Shown: one piece after another, positions 8,288 to 16,937 of the stretch
Numbering within the stretch: the first letter of the stretch is position 1
How the letters are laid out: each line of letters opens with the position of its first letter
DNA from: Fictibacillus phosphorivorans
GTDB lineage: Bacteria; Bacillota; Bacilli; Bacillales; Fictibacillaceae
Length of the DNA: 64,000 nt
NCBI RefSeq assembly: GCF_023715845.1
Contig: NZ_JAMBOR010000008.1
Location: 1-64,000, forward strand
Direction of reading: 5' to 3'
The notes under the pieces: model-generated
Told to the model about the DNA's origin: nothing
Database searches by the model: none
What the model saw: the letters and a program-made list of their open reading frames with translations, nothing else
Made by a program: the position numbers and the translations under genes

Positions 8288-9586
8288 TTATAACAATAAA
8301 TACGCGAGTGGCGTCGCTAAGATCAGCGCCAGCACCGTGCGCTCGAACCAGATCAGCACGAGTTTCGGCAAGCTTACCGGTATTTCTGTAGACAGCACAC
8401 ACGGGATGCTCGCTGAAAAGAAGAGGATCGAAGCTACGGAAACGACCCCGATAACGAACTTCGTGACGAGCGCTGCGTCGGTTACAAGTAATGCCGGCAA
8501 AAACATTTCTGCCACGCCGATTGATGCCGCTTTAGCTGCGAGCATCGCATCTGGAAGCTGAAGCGCCCATGTGAATGGGAAGAACACATAGCCGATCCAG
8601 TCAAATATCGGCGTGTATTCGGCTAACAAAAGTCCGATCAGACCGACGCTCATAATGGAAGGCAGGATACTCATCGCCATGACAAATCCGTCTTTTAAGT
8701 TGGACCAAATATTCGTCAAAAAGGCAGGAGCATTCTGCGACGAATCCATCGCACTTCTCCAAGCGGTTTCTAGATATTTCTCGGTCACCACTTCTTCTGG
8801 CTGCCCTTCTCCTTCCACATAACGATCGTCCATTCGGCTTAACGGACGGATTCGAACCGTGATCGCGGTTACGAGGAATGTCACCACAAGCGTCGTCCAG
8901 AAGTACGTGTTCCACATTTCCATTAACCCGAGTGTGTTTGCGACAACGATCATAAAGGTTGCAGAAACGGTCGAGAAGCCTGTCGCGATTATGGCCGCTT
9001 CTTTTACCGTATACTTTCCTTCTTTAAACACGCGGTTCGTGATCAGTAAGCCGATCGAATAGCTTCCAACAAACGAAGCAACAGCATCGACCGCTGACCG
9101 CCCCGGCGTTTTCCAGATCGGCCGCATGATTTTTTGAACGAGCACTCCGATAAACTCCATCAAGCCGTAACCGACAATGAAGGCTAAGAACACCGCTCCG
9201 ATTGGAACGAGCAACCCAACGGGAATGACGAGTTTTTCGAATAAGAACGGCCCGATGTTCGGATCGCTCAGCCAGCCTGGACCCCATTCAAAGTAAAGTA
9301 GGACGGCTGCGATCAATCCTACCACTTTTAGCAGAGAGAACGTAGTCGTGACCCGGTCTTTGTTCCATGTTTTCGTGTAGAACGGATAGACCGCTCCCAG
9401 CAGAATAACAAGCAAAGCATAGAGCGGAACCGCTTCACCCGCTGTATCTCTTACCCATGTCACAAGGTGATCAAGTGGGATAGATGTTTTTCCGTTGACC
9501 GTAATCGGAATGAAGAACATGAAAATACCAACTGCACTGAACAAAAGAAATTTTAGGGAATGAGACCAAGAACCTGCAGTTTTCAT
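8288..9586 (-). CDS. YjiH-family membrane protein (nucleoside-recognition GATE domain)
   Basis: A 432-residue polytopic membrane protein with about ten to eleven hydrophobic segments. Gate-domain segments are VGYGLMEFIGVLVQKIMRP, GRSAVDAVASFVGSYS and, in the second half, the repeat-like AAKAASIGVAEMFLPALLV. This is the YjiH/nucleoside-recognition family, whose substrate is not established. The start ATG at 9584-9586 has GGGAG nine bases upstream; an in-frame TTG at 9595 is too close to that site. It is transcribed alone. No terminator is evident before the TPP riboswitch 60 bases beyond its stop, so it may read into the thi leader. Confidence 0.8.
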   Translation of the reverse strand: MKTAGSWSHSLKFLLFSAVGIFMFFIPITVNGKTSIPLDHLVTWVRDTAGEAVPLYALLVILLGAVYPFYTKTWNKDRVTTTFSLLKVVGLIAAVLLYFEWGPGWLSDPNIGPFLFEKLVIPVGLLVPIGAVFLAFIVGYGLMEFIGVLVQKIMRPIWKTPGRSAVDAVASFVGSYSIGLLITNRVFKEGKYTVKEAAIIATGFSTVSATFMIVVANTLGLMEMWNTYFWTTLVVTFLVTAITVRIRPLSRMDDRYVEGEGQPEEVVTEKYLETAWRSAMDSSQNAPAFLTNIWSNLKDGFVMAMSILPSIMSVGLIGLLLAEYTPIFDWIGYVFFPFTWALQLPDAMLAAKAASIGVAEMFLPALLVTDAALVTKFVIGVVSVASILFFSASIPCVLSTEIPVSLPKLVLIWFERTVLALILATPLAYLLL

Positions 9587-9786
9587 TTCTTTCAACTCCC
9601 TTTCCGTTTGATAAGCCTGCCGTGCCAGGCCCTCCTTACATCTTATCGGGACAAAGTTCGAATTATGCCGAGTCCTGCTTGTACAATTTTTGTAGGTTAT
9701 TTACCCTTTCTTCAGCTTTTTCACGTCTGATTTCCTCATGTCTAGGGCATACCATTGACATAACCAGTTGAACAGGAGTGTTTGAG

Positions 9787-10056
9787 ATGAAGTATTTTAT
9801 CAACGTGAATAGAAGTGTAGAAGAAGAGTATGGCAAGATGTTTGTCTTTGAACCTGGTCAGAACCGCGAGAATGATGATGAACTTGAAGTGATGAACAAC
9901 TTGGATGAACAGGATCAAGGGAAGCCTTATATCTTTCCGAAGAGCTTTTTGATGGAGGTCTCCGCTGAGGATTATGAGAGATATGCGGAGGCTAAGAAAA
10001 AGAACGGTAACGTGGATAGCATAACGGAGCAGATTTTAGAGAAGTATCGGGGGTGA
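9787..10056 (+). CDS. Conserved hypothetical small acidic protein
   Basis: An 89-residue soluble protein beginning MKYFINVNRSVEEEYG. It is rich in Glu, Asp and Asn in its middle third, with no signal peptide or membrane segment. The ATG at 9787 has GGAG eight bases before it, and a terminator follows, so it is very probably a real single-gene unit. I do not recognise the family. The codon pattern and the clean ribosome site support coding. Confidence 0.7.
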   Translation: MKYFINVNRSVEEEYGKMFVFEPGQNRENDDELEVMNNLDEQDQGKPYIFPKSFLMEVSAEDYERYAEAKKKNGNVDSITEQILEKYRG

Positions 10057-10105
10057 AGGTAGGTCGTTTTGATATGGAGTGCCCCTGATTATACCGAAGT
10101 AAGTT

Positions 10106-10136
10106 AAAGAGCTGCCGAATGGGGCAGCTCTTTTTT
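10106..10136 (+). terminator. Rho-independent terminator of the 9787 gene
   Basis: Stem AGAGCTGCC/GGGCAGCTCT, loop GAATG, followed by T6. Confidence 0.92.
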
Positions 10137-10138
10137 GC

Positions 10139-10296
10139 TCTATGCATCAATCTGAAAGTGCTATGCATCAAAAAACAGGTTCTATGCACAAAGGCGGTTT
10201 TCCTATGAGATAAATCGCAGACTCTATGCACAGATCTGAATTCTATGCATTAATAAGCAGTTTCTATGCACTAAAAAGGAGATTCTATGCACAACC
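10139..10296 (+). repeat. Phased TATGCA array, family B (8 units, 21-base period)
   Basis: TATGCA cores, usually CTATGCAY, begin at 10141, 10162, 10183, 10204 (degenerate TATGAG), 10225, 10244, 10265 and 10286. All steps are 21 bases except one of 19. The 13-15 bases between cores are not conserved. It fills the 329-base gap between the convergent genes ending at 10056 and 10386, flanked by the terminators of both. A minus-strand frame reads through part of it as a Met-His repeat peptide, but that has no ribosome site and breaks at the 19-base step. Confidence 0.88.
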
Positions 10297-10337
10297 AATC
10301 TGCATTCGGTGAATCATCAAGCCAGTACCCACACAAC

Positions 10338-10368
10338 TAAAAAGGATGCCCACAAAAAGAGGCATCCT
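10338..10368 (-). terminator. Rho-independent terminator of the CAP gene
   Basis: On the minus strand AGGATGCC pairs with GGCATCCT around a ten-base loop and runs into TTTTT. Confidence 0.88.
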
Positions 10369-10385
10369 AACTCTATCTATAACTT

Positions 10386-11285
10386 TTATGGTCGTCTAAA
10401 CATCTGTGTCCAGTACGTCTTGTAGCCGGTTGTACCTTTGATATAACCTACACCGATCTCTGTGAAGTTATCGCTCAAGATGTTTGCTTTATGACCTGGG
10501 CTGTTCATCCACCCTGTCATAACAGCACTCGTTGTCGTATAGCCTGCCGCAATATTCTCGCCTGCAGATGTGTATGAAATGCCAAATTGCTTCATCATAT
10601 CAAAAGGTGATCCGTACGTTGGCGAGGTGTGGTCAAAATAATTGTTCACGAGCATGTCACGCGATTTTTCTCTCGCTACATTACTCAACGTTGGGTTAAG
10701 TGCTAACTCTTTTTTGCCATTGCTCGCGCGGTACTTGTTAACCGAAAAGAACGTCTCCAGCTCATAAACGTTTTGTTTACTGATCGACCCTGTAGACGTA
10801 TGTGTTTTATAAGTAGGATTTGCTAGATGAAGTGAGCCTGTTTCTTTATACGTTGCAGTATTCGTGCTGCTGTTCCAAACGACGTTATAACCGTAGGCTT
10901 CACCCACTAAACGAAGTGGTATGTATGTACGATTGCTGATGACAGATGGCTTCACGTCAGATTGCTGAATGTAGTATTTGCTGCTGTATTGTTTTTCTGA
11001 AAATGGTGATTGTGTGTTTAATGCTAGTTTTGCAGTTGTTCCATATTTCGATAGCTGTGATGTAACAGCGTTCGTGTCCGGATTCCACTTCACATCAGCG
11101 TTCATGGATTCAAATACCGGTCGGATAGGAACTAGCAGTCTATTATTTTTCATGATTGGTTGAGCATCCGGAAATACAACACGCTCATTCCCGACTTTTA
11201 CGTTAAACGATTTAGCCGCGGCCTCTGTGCTATGAAAACCTAGAAAAAGAAAAGTGGCAGCTAAAAGACTTCCTATAAATTTCAT
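10386..11285 (-). CDS. Secreted CAP/SCP-domain protein with copper-amine-oxidase-like N-terminal domain
   Basis: A 299-residue exported protein. Residues 1-24 form a signal peptide. About 28-150 is a duplicated copper-amine-oxidase-N-like domain (NNRLLVPIRPVFESM and SNRTYIPLRLVGEAYG), a cell-surface module common in Firmicutes. About 170-299 is a CAP domain with HTSPTYGSPFDMM, SAGENIAAGY and GWMNSPGHKANIL, carrying the His/Glu signature residues. Bacillus relatives include YkwD-like spore and wall proteins; function is mostly unknown. The ATG at 11283-11285 has GGGGGGAAG upstream. The gene is single with its own terminator. Confidence 0.88.
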   Translation of the reverse strand: MKFIGSLLAATFLFLGFHSTEAAAKSFNVKVGNERVVFPDAQPIMKNNRLLVPIRPVFESMNADVKWNPDTNAVTSQLSKYGTTAKLALNTQSPFSEKQYSSKYYIQQSDVKPSVISNRTYIPLRLVGEAYGYNVVWNSSTNTATYKETGSLHLANPTYKTHTSTGSISKQNVYELETFFSVNKYRASNGKKELALNPTLSNVAREKSRDMLVNNYFDHTSPTYGSPFDMMKQFGISYTSAGENIAAGYTTTSAVMTGWMNSPGHKANILSDNFTEIGVGYIKGTTGYKTYWTQMFRRP

Positions 11286-11374
11286 TCTCTTCCCCCCTAT
11301 AAAATCATATATGAATATAGCATATTTAAACTTCCATATATCCTCAAAACTAGAATAGTAAAGAAAATGTAATG

Positions 11375-11412
11375 AAAAAAGACGTTTTTGGAATCAAATC
11401 CCAAAAACGCCT
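11375..11412 (-). terminator. Rho-independent terminator of the amylopullulanase gene
   Basis: On the minus strand GGCGTTTTTGG pairs with CCAAAAACGTC around nine bases and is followed by T6. Confidence 0.9.
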
Positions 11413-11421
11413 TATCATTTA

Positions 11422-14400
11422 CTAGTTTTTATGAATCGTCATCACGATATCTTTCGTATTTTTTCCAATGGCTCCTCCGTCATTTTTAAAAATAGTAGAT
11501 TTGTTTTCTTCTGATGGTTCGATATGGATGTTCAGTTTGTTCTCACCGTCAGCTAAGCTAACTGTATGCGAGAACGTCATGTCGTCGTTGATCGTGACGG
11601 GCTCACCGTTTATCGTCATCACGCCTTCTTTAATCGCATTTCCTTTTAGCGTGATCGTGTCAGATGTTACAGTTTGTCCGTCTGTATGAGAGGTTACGAC
11701 AACTGGCATGTCGATCCAGCGGAGGATCTTGTCTTGCACGACCATCTCGTTGCCGCCTTGGTTCGTGACCACAAAGCTCAGGTCTGTTCCTGTTGCGCCG
11801 TAGCCGTAGTAGCTCACGTCATCATCGTTCGGGTTGGCTGGCGTGTGGTCCGCAAGTCCTTCTTGATCCCACGAGTTGTTCTTCGCGTACTTGTACGTGA
11901 TCACTTCGCCTTCTTGTGCTTCGAACGTGTATTCATAATCGTTCGTCACCGCACCGCCGCGCGTCATCTTCCATGCGCTTGTGTTCCAGCCGTTCTTGCT
12001 GCCTGGAATCGTAATATCCGCGCCTTGAGGTGTATAAGCTGGTGCGTTCACTTTCATCGTCACTTTTACCATCACAAGGTCAGGCATCACGGTTATCGCG
12101 TTCGACTTCACGCTGTTACCGGCTTTATCGTAGATATGCACTTCGTAAGCATACGATCTGCCGTTTGTGACGTTCATGTCTTTATAGGTTGTTACGTTCG
12201 GATCTAAAATTTGATCGATCACTTCTCCGTCACGTACGACCGTGAACAAATATGGCTCGTTTGCTCCTTCAACCGACCATTTCAAGTTCACTTGTCCCGA
12301 TTCTTGAGCCGGCTCTTCCAGTGTGATAGAAGATGCCGGAGCCGTAGTATCATCACCTTTTGAGAACGTCACGGATTTTGTTTCGCTCGTTACCCACGTT
12401 CTTCCTAGATCTGTAGAGAACGCGTAGCGGTATTCGTACGTACCTTCATTAAATGGCAAGAACGTTCCCGAGAAGCTGTTGAACTCGCCATTTTGCGTCG
12501 TATAATTTGCCGGATGTGATGTCCAGGTTTCTTTGCCTGGTTCTTTCACTTGGAGCTCGGCCTGCAGACCTTCTGCTAAGTCCTTTTCTGTTTCACCTTT
12601 TATAAAAAGTTCAGCAGAAACTTCTTGTGCTTTTGAAAGGTCGATCACACCATCTTGAAGCTCTGTTACATTCCCAACCTCATAGTTTTCGTCTTTTAGA
12701 GCAACATGCGGGATCGCCGCTTCCGACTCTGTTTTTATTGATTCGTTCTTGTTCTTGTCGATTGCAACGACCGCGAAATAGTATTTACGTCCGTTATCTA
12801 AACCATCCATTTTGATAGAGTTGCTCTTTGTCTCTGCGATCTTTTCATAAAAAGCTCCAGAGATTGTCGTTTGGTAGACGGCGTAACTTTTCGCGTCACC
12901 TTTCCATGACAGAGATACAGAGTGGCTCGCTTCTTTTGCCTTCACGTTCTTGACTTCTTTAGGTCGCTTTAAGTTCTGGCCCTTATCAGAAACAAGCATG
13001 CGTCCCGTCATCGCTGGAACCGTTACGGTCAACTTTCCTTCTTTCACACTCACTTTATATTTTTTATCAAGCTGATCGGTCAGCTTCACGTTGTTTACGA
13101 TCAGCTTCTTTACATCCAATTCAACTGTTTTCTCTTCAGTTCCGCGGTTTGTAATCACTACCGCTGCGTTCTTTTTATCCGTCCGCGTGTAAGCCAGCAC
13201 ATCATTTTCAGCGTACAGATGATTCAGTTCACCATAGCTAAAGAGCTCGTGATAGTCCGCACGCACTTTTCCGATTGCTTGATAATGCTTCACAAGATCC
13301 TTATCTTCAGATCCCCAAGGATAGGTTCTGCGGTCATCCGGATCTTTGGAGCCTGTCACACCTGCTTCATCTCCGTAATAAACAGTCGGTGCTCCGGCAT
13401 ATCCCATCTGTAAAACAGCCGCAAGCTTCAAGCGTTTTACACCAAGCGCGTGGTTATAGTTCGGGTCCAGCTCAGCACGCTCATACGAATCTGATCCGTT
13501 TCCGAGAACGAATGCCGCGCGTGGTGTATCATGTGAACCCATCAAGTTCATGAGCGCATAGAAAGCTTCTTGCGGGTAATCTTCAAATACAGCGTTCAGC
13601 TGATCTTCTGCACCCTTCGCGTTACCGTTCTTCAAGTAATCAATCATCGCATCGCGGAAACGGTAGTTCATCACAGAATCGTACAGGTCGCCAAGGAAGT
13701 ATTCTGACGCATCATCCCAGATTTCGCCTAGGATCAGCGGATCATCCTTCTTTCCTTCTTTTAGTTCATTACGGAATTCTCTCCAAAACTCAGTATCCAC
13801 TTCGTTCGCTACATCCAATCGCCAGCCGGATGCCCCGCGGTCCAGCCATGTTTTTGCCGCAGAATCCTTGTTATACATGATGTAGTCTGCGAACGGCTTA
13901 TTGTTGAGCTCAGAATCATATTCTACCGCTTCACCAGGAATCGATTTGATCTCAGGAAGTGAATCGAAGCCCCACCACGCCTGGTATTTGTAGACACCGT
14001 TCACTTTTTCATTCTCGATGTTGAACCAGTTGTGGAAGCCATATGAACTAAACTTTTGCCCTTCTGCTTTAAACTTCTCTTCTGTCTTTTTCTTCGCTTC
14101 TTCCTCTGTTAAGCCTTGCCCGTTCATGAGGTCATAGATGCTCGCCCAATACTCGTAAGCACCAACCGTATCGTATTTTCCGTAACGGTCAAAATAAATC
14201 GAGTCATCCCCAACATGGTTGAACACACCGTCTAAGATCAGATGCATCTTCCTCTTTTTCAGTTCTTTCGTAAACGCTTTGAATTCTTCAGGTGTTCCAA
14301 ACATCGGGTCGATCGCCTTATAGTCTGTCGCATCGTATTTATGGTTCGATGCCGCCTCGGCGATCGGGTTCAAGTAGAGAGTGTTCACCCCTAGAGACTG

Positions 14401-15768
14401 AATGTAGTCGAGCTTTTTTTGTATACCGGCAATGTCACCGCCGAAGAAGTCGTTCGACCAGATCTCATCGCCATCGTACCCTTCTGATTCAGCTTGACGT
14501 GGGTTGTCCGGAAGCTCGTTCCATTTTTGGTGTTCGATCGGTTCCGTACCTCGCGCTGTTGTTTTTGCCGCATCATTCTTTTTGTTGCCGTTGAAAAAGC
14601 GGTCAGGGTAAATCTGATAAACGACAGATTCTTTCATCCAGTCCGGCGTTTTATAAGCAGGATCGTAAACCGTCATCTGGAAAAGTCCTGCATTCGTGTC
14701 AGACACCGCCCCTTTTCCGCCTTCCTTCGTATCTTCACCATACTCTTTTACAGCATCTCCATCACGCGCTATAAATTTATAGCCATAGACGCCTTTTTCT
14801 TCTGGTGTGACCGTCGCTTCCCAAAGCTCGATCTCTTCCCCGTTTACCGTTGTCCAACCAGCATTCTTCATATCTTTTACCGTCGTGCTGCCAGAGTTAT
14901 AGTTTCTGAGATAAAGCTTTGCACCAGATAGGTCACCTTTTTTCGCTTGAAGACGCAGTGTTACGTCGTCACCTGCTTTGACCGCTCCAAACGGTGCACG
15001 AAATGCCTCGTTCCTTGTATCATGGAACAGCTTGTCCCCGTTCACACTGCCGTCTGGCAATCCCGAATCATAATCGGTATATACTTCTTTTGTGTCATGG
15101 TTATAAAAGAACGTGATTTCGGCTTCTTTTACCACGTTTAAAACAAAGTTATCCCCTGGATAAGCAGGTGCATTCCAGTCGTTTCCAAGAACAATCTTAA
15201 ACGCATGCTTTCCTTTTGGCACTTGTGTGGTATAGGTGTAGATGTTGTCTAGATCCTCATCTTGTAAAAGTGCTGTAGACTCACCAGGTGCCCATTCACC
15301 ACCGGCACCGATATCAGGCTGGATGTCGCCGACAATACGAGGAGTCTGTTCTTCTGGAAGGGGCTCAGGAATCGTTACCTTGTGCGTCGTGTCATCATAC
15401 ATAAACGTCACCTCTTTCACAGAATCAAGAGTGAGTTTGTAGTTGTCACCACCCGCTTTGCCATCTACGCCATAGTTCTCATCCCAAGAACCATTGATGG
15501 CAATCTTGTATTCATAAGTACCGGCCGGAAGAGTCCCTGTCAGCTTGTACTTTCCGTTCGGTTGCACTTCCATCTTTGTTGCAGGATCTGCTGGGTTCCA
15601 TTCGCCGGTTCCACCAAGTTCATCCTGCAGGCTGCCAACGAGTGTCACCGTTCGTTCTTCGGCTGTCGTTTTCATCGGTTGTATAAGTAGTGCAGATGCA
15701 AACGTTTGCAAAATCATCGTACATAATAAAAGCCAAGATACAGCGTAACGCGATTGTTTATTCCTCAC
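11422..15768 (-). CDS. Large secreted GH13 amylopullulanase/neopullulanase-type enzyme
   Basis: A 1448-residue exported starch-degrading enzyme. The GTG at 15766-15768 is the likely start, since GGGGGA sits six bases before it and a standard signal peptide follows. Order: signal (1-36), two X25-type pullulanase modules (about 38-135 and 143-232), an N-terminal starch-binding domain (about 245-368), a GH13 barrel (about 375-800), beta domain C, then an FN3-like domain, a linker domain, a second FN3-like domain, a CBM20-like domain and a final glucodextranase-like Ig domain. GH13 regions: DGVFNHVG; GWRLDVANEV with nucleophile Asp near 652; ILGEIWDD with acid Glu near 682; MGSHDTPR with Asp near 747. 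Bond preference (alpha-1,4, alpha-1,6 or both) cannot be told. A cre site and a LacI-type palindrome suggest carbon control. Confidence 0.9.
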   Translation of the reverse strand: MRNKQSRYAVSWLLLCTMILQTFASALLIQPMKTTAEERTVTLVGSLQDELGGTGEWNPADPATKMEVQPNGKYKLTGTLPAGTYEYKIAINGSWDENYGVDGKAGGDNYKLTLDSVKEVTFMYDDTTHKVTIPEPLPEEQTPRIVGDIQPDIGAGGEWAPGESTALLQDEDLDNIYTYTTQVPKGKHAFKIVLGNDWNAPAYPGDNFVLNVVKEAEITFFYNHDTKEVYTDYDSGLPDGSVNGDKLFHDTRNEAFRAPFGAVKAGDDVTLRLQAKKGDLSGAKLYLRNYNSGSTTVKDMKNAGWTTVNGEEIELWEATVTPEEKGVYGYKFIARDGDAVKEYGEDTKEGGKGAVSDTNAGLFQMTVYDPAYKTPDWMKESVVYQIYPDRFFNGNKKNDAAKTTARGTEPIEHQKWNELPDNPRQAESEGYDGDEIWSNDFFGGDIAGIQKKLDYIQSLGVNTLYLNPIAEAASNHKYDATDYKAIDPMFGTPEEFKAFTKELKKRKMHLILDGVFNHVGDDSIYFDRYGKYDTVGAYEYWASIYDLMNGQGLTEEEAKKKTEEKFKAEGQKFSSYGFHNWFNIENEKVNGVYKYQAWWGFDSLPEIKSIPGEAVEYDSELNNKPFADYIMYNKDSAAKTWLDRGASGWRLDVANEVDTEFWREFRNELKEGKKDDPLILGEIWDDASEYFLGDLYDSVMNYRFRDAMIDYLKNGNAKGAEDQLNAVFEDYPQEAFYALMNLMGSHDTPRAAFVLGNGSDSYERAELDPNYNHALGVKRLKLAAVLQMGYAGAPTVYYGDEAGVTGSKDPDDRRTYPWGSEDKDLVKHYQAIGKVRADYHELFSYGELNHLYAENDVLAYTRTDKKNAAVVITNRGTEEKTVELDVKKLIVNNVKLTDQLDKKYKVSVKEGKLTVTVPAMTGRMLVSDKGQNLKRPKEVKNVKAKEASHSVSLSWKGDAKSYAVYQTTISGAFYEKIAETKSNSIKMDGLDNGRKYYFAVVAIDKNKNESIKTESEAAIPHVALKDENYEVGNVTELQDGVIDLSKAQEVSAELFIKGETEKDLAEGLQAELQVKEPGKETWTSHPANYTTQNGEFNSFSGTFLPFNEGTYEYRYAFSTDLGRTWVTSETKSVTFSKGDDTTAPASSITLEEPAQESGQVNLKWSVEGANEPYLFTVVRDGEVIDQILDPNVTTYKDMNVTNGRSYAYEVHIYDKAGNSVKSNAITVMPDLVMVKVTMKVNAPAYTPQGADITIPGSKNGWNTSAWKMTRGGAVTNDYEYTFEAQEGEVITYKYAKNNSWDQEGLADHTPANPNDDDVSYYGYGATGTDLSFVVTNQGGNEMVVQDKILRWIDMPVVVTSHTDGQTVTSDTITLKGNAIKEGVMTINGEPVTINDDMTFSHTVSLADGENKLNIHIEPSEENKSTIFKNDGGAIGKNTKDIVMTIHKN
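15697..15710. promoter_or_regulatory. LacI-family type palindrome inside the signal-peptide codons
   Basis: TGCAAACGTTTGCA is a perfect 14-base palindrome centred on CG. It lies about 60 bases inside the amylopullulanase reading frame, in the codons for the signal peptide. It resembles cre and MalR-type operators but has C where cre has A or T at position 3. It may be a second, pathway-specific operator or a roadblock site. Confidence 0.55.
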
Positions 15769-15801
15769 TTTTATCCCCCTTTTAAAAGTTGTGCAACTAA
15801 A

Positions 15802-15815
15802 TGAAAGCGTTTGCA
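15802..15815. promoter_or_regulatory. Catabolite-responsive element (cre)
   Basis: TGAAAGCGTTTGCA matches the CcpA consensus TGWAARCGYTWNCW at all defined positions. It lies 34 bases upstream of the amylopullulanase start, in the leader. A possible promoter (TTTCCA, 16 bases, CATAAT) lies further upstream on the minus strand near 15850-15880, so CcpA bound here would block elongation. Confidence 0.8.
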
Positions 15816-15985
15816 CAAAACGGTATAAAACAGCGCTTTCTTTTCCATTATTATGCCATGTTTTTTTATTTTGGAAAATGTGCCAATCGACTGATAAAAT
15901 TCTCTGTTAATAGGTATTTTTTACTCATTTATAAAATGTAATATTGGGTATGCCATTGAACCATTTTCCCTTATAAAAATAAACA

Positions 15986-16018
15986 CCAGGTCCTCTCTGA
16001 AGGGTAGAGGCCTGGTCC
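15986..16018 (-). terminator. Terminator of the small lipoprotein gene
   Basis: On the minus strand ACCAGGCCTCT pairs with AGAGGACCTGGT (one bulge), followed by a T-rich run. Confidence 0.75.
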
Positions 16019-16029
16019 GTTTTTATATC

Positions 16030-16269
16030 TTATTCAGCTGACTCGTCATTTGATTCCATTTCTTTTGAAGTTTCTTCCGTTTTTTCGTCCTCTGTTGATG
16101 TTTCCTCATTTTGTTTTTCTTTTTCTTCAGTACTTGTTTCTTGGTCTTTGCTTTCGTTTTCTTCCGTGTTGATTTCTGATTCCTTGTTGTCGTCCTGGTT
16201 GTTACATGCAGTGATTAACATAATTGCCAAAAGAGATGCTCCGATTTTCGCCATAAATGTTTTGCTCAT
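16030..16269 (-). CDS. Small acidic lipoprotein
   Basis: A 79-residue membrane-anchored lipoprotein. A short hydrophobic signal ends in the lipobox LITAC (Cys near residue 22). The remainder is almost wholly Glu, Lys, Ser, Thr, Asp and Asn, in TSTEE-like imperfect repeats, so it is probably disordered. The ATG at 16267-16269 has GAAGGGAGC upstream at a rather long spacing. I do not recognise a family. Its role may be only as a charged surface tail, and low-complexity lipoproteins of this sort vary quickly between strains. Confidence 0.7.
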   Translation of the reverse strand: MSKTFMAKIGASLLAIMLITACNNQDDNKESEINTEENESKDQETSTEEKEKQNEETSTEDEKTEETSKEMESNDESAE

Positions 16270-16440
16270 TCCAAAATTGCTCCCTTCGGATTTTGATTAT
16301 GATTTGCATGAGTACGGGATTTGTGTGTCCCTGCCCAGAATATATCACGAAAAAAACCCGAAAAGACGCCATTTACAAAGTCCTAATGGAGTGTTTACAA
16401 TTCCTCAAATTTCTTTAAATTGGCTTAATATAATATGGTT

Positions 16441-16917
16441 TTACATATCTAAATGCATGACATGCTGAGGTCCAGACGGCCCTGGTTTGACCTGGCCTCG
16501 GCTGTGGAATCCTATTTTTTTGTATAGCTGTTGAGCAGGTTCATTATTAAAGTTAACCGCCAATATCAATTCATCGATTGCAGGAAAATGAGTGGAAACA
16601 AACGCCGGGATCTTCAGCATCGCCTCTTTCGCATAACCTTTTCCTTGCTCTTTGTGATTGATGGATAATGCACGGATGACCATGGCATTCGGATTCTCTG
16701 TAAAGTCACGGATATTCTCGCCTGCATGCAAAACAAAAAAGCCTACTGGTGTATCTTTAGCCATGATCACTACAGGATTCCGGCTAAGATCTTCATCACA
16801 TAACTTCAAGGCCTCACTTGGCAATGGAGTAAACCTCAGCTGGTCTTTCTCAAGATAAAAAGCATTAAGCGCGTCACGATGAATTTCTTCAAAAAAAGTG
16901 AGTATAACGTCCCCCAT
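16441..16917 (-). CDS. GNAT-family N-acetyltransferase
   Basis: A 158-residue acyl-CoA-dependent acetyltransferase. The acetyl-CoA pyrophosphate loop is QGKGYAKEAM near residue 95, preceded by the beta-4 strand AMVIRALSINHKE and followed by LAVNFNNEPAQQLYKKIGF, the usual motif B. The start is ATG 16915-16917, with GGGAG eight bases upstream; the ATG at 16923 lies only two bases from that site. Just downstream of the broken SGNH hydrolase gene (20-base gap), so the two may share a transcript. The substrate is unknown. Confidence 0.85.
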   Translation of the reverse strand: MGDVILTFFEEIHRDALNAFYLEKDQLRFTPLPSEALKLCDEDLSRNPVVIMAKDTPVGFFVLHAGENIRDFTENPNAMVIRALSINHKEQGKGYAKEAMLKIPAFVSTHFPAIDELILAVNFNNEPAQQLYKKIGFHSRGQVKPGPSGPQHVMHLDM

Positions 16918-16937
16918 CTTCATAACTCCCGTCGATT

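Noticed and set aside
9992-10231. Minus-strand frame over array B giving a Met-His repeat peptide
   Set aside because: No ribosome site, overlap with the real 9787 gene, and the frame is an effect of the 21-base period.
11674-12207. 177-residue His/Val-rich plus-strand frame
   Set aside because: Lies wholly within the amylopullulanase gene on the opposite strand, has no ribosome site and no recognisable motif.
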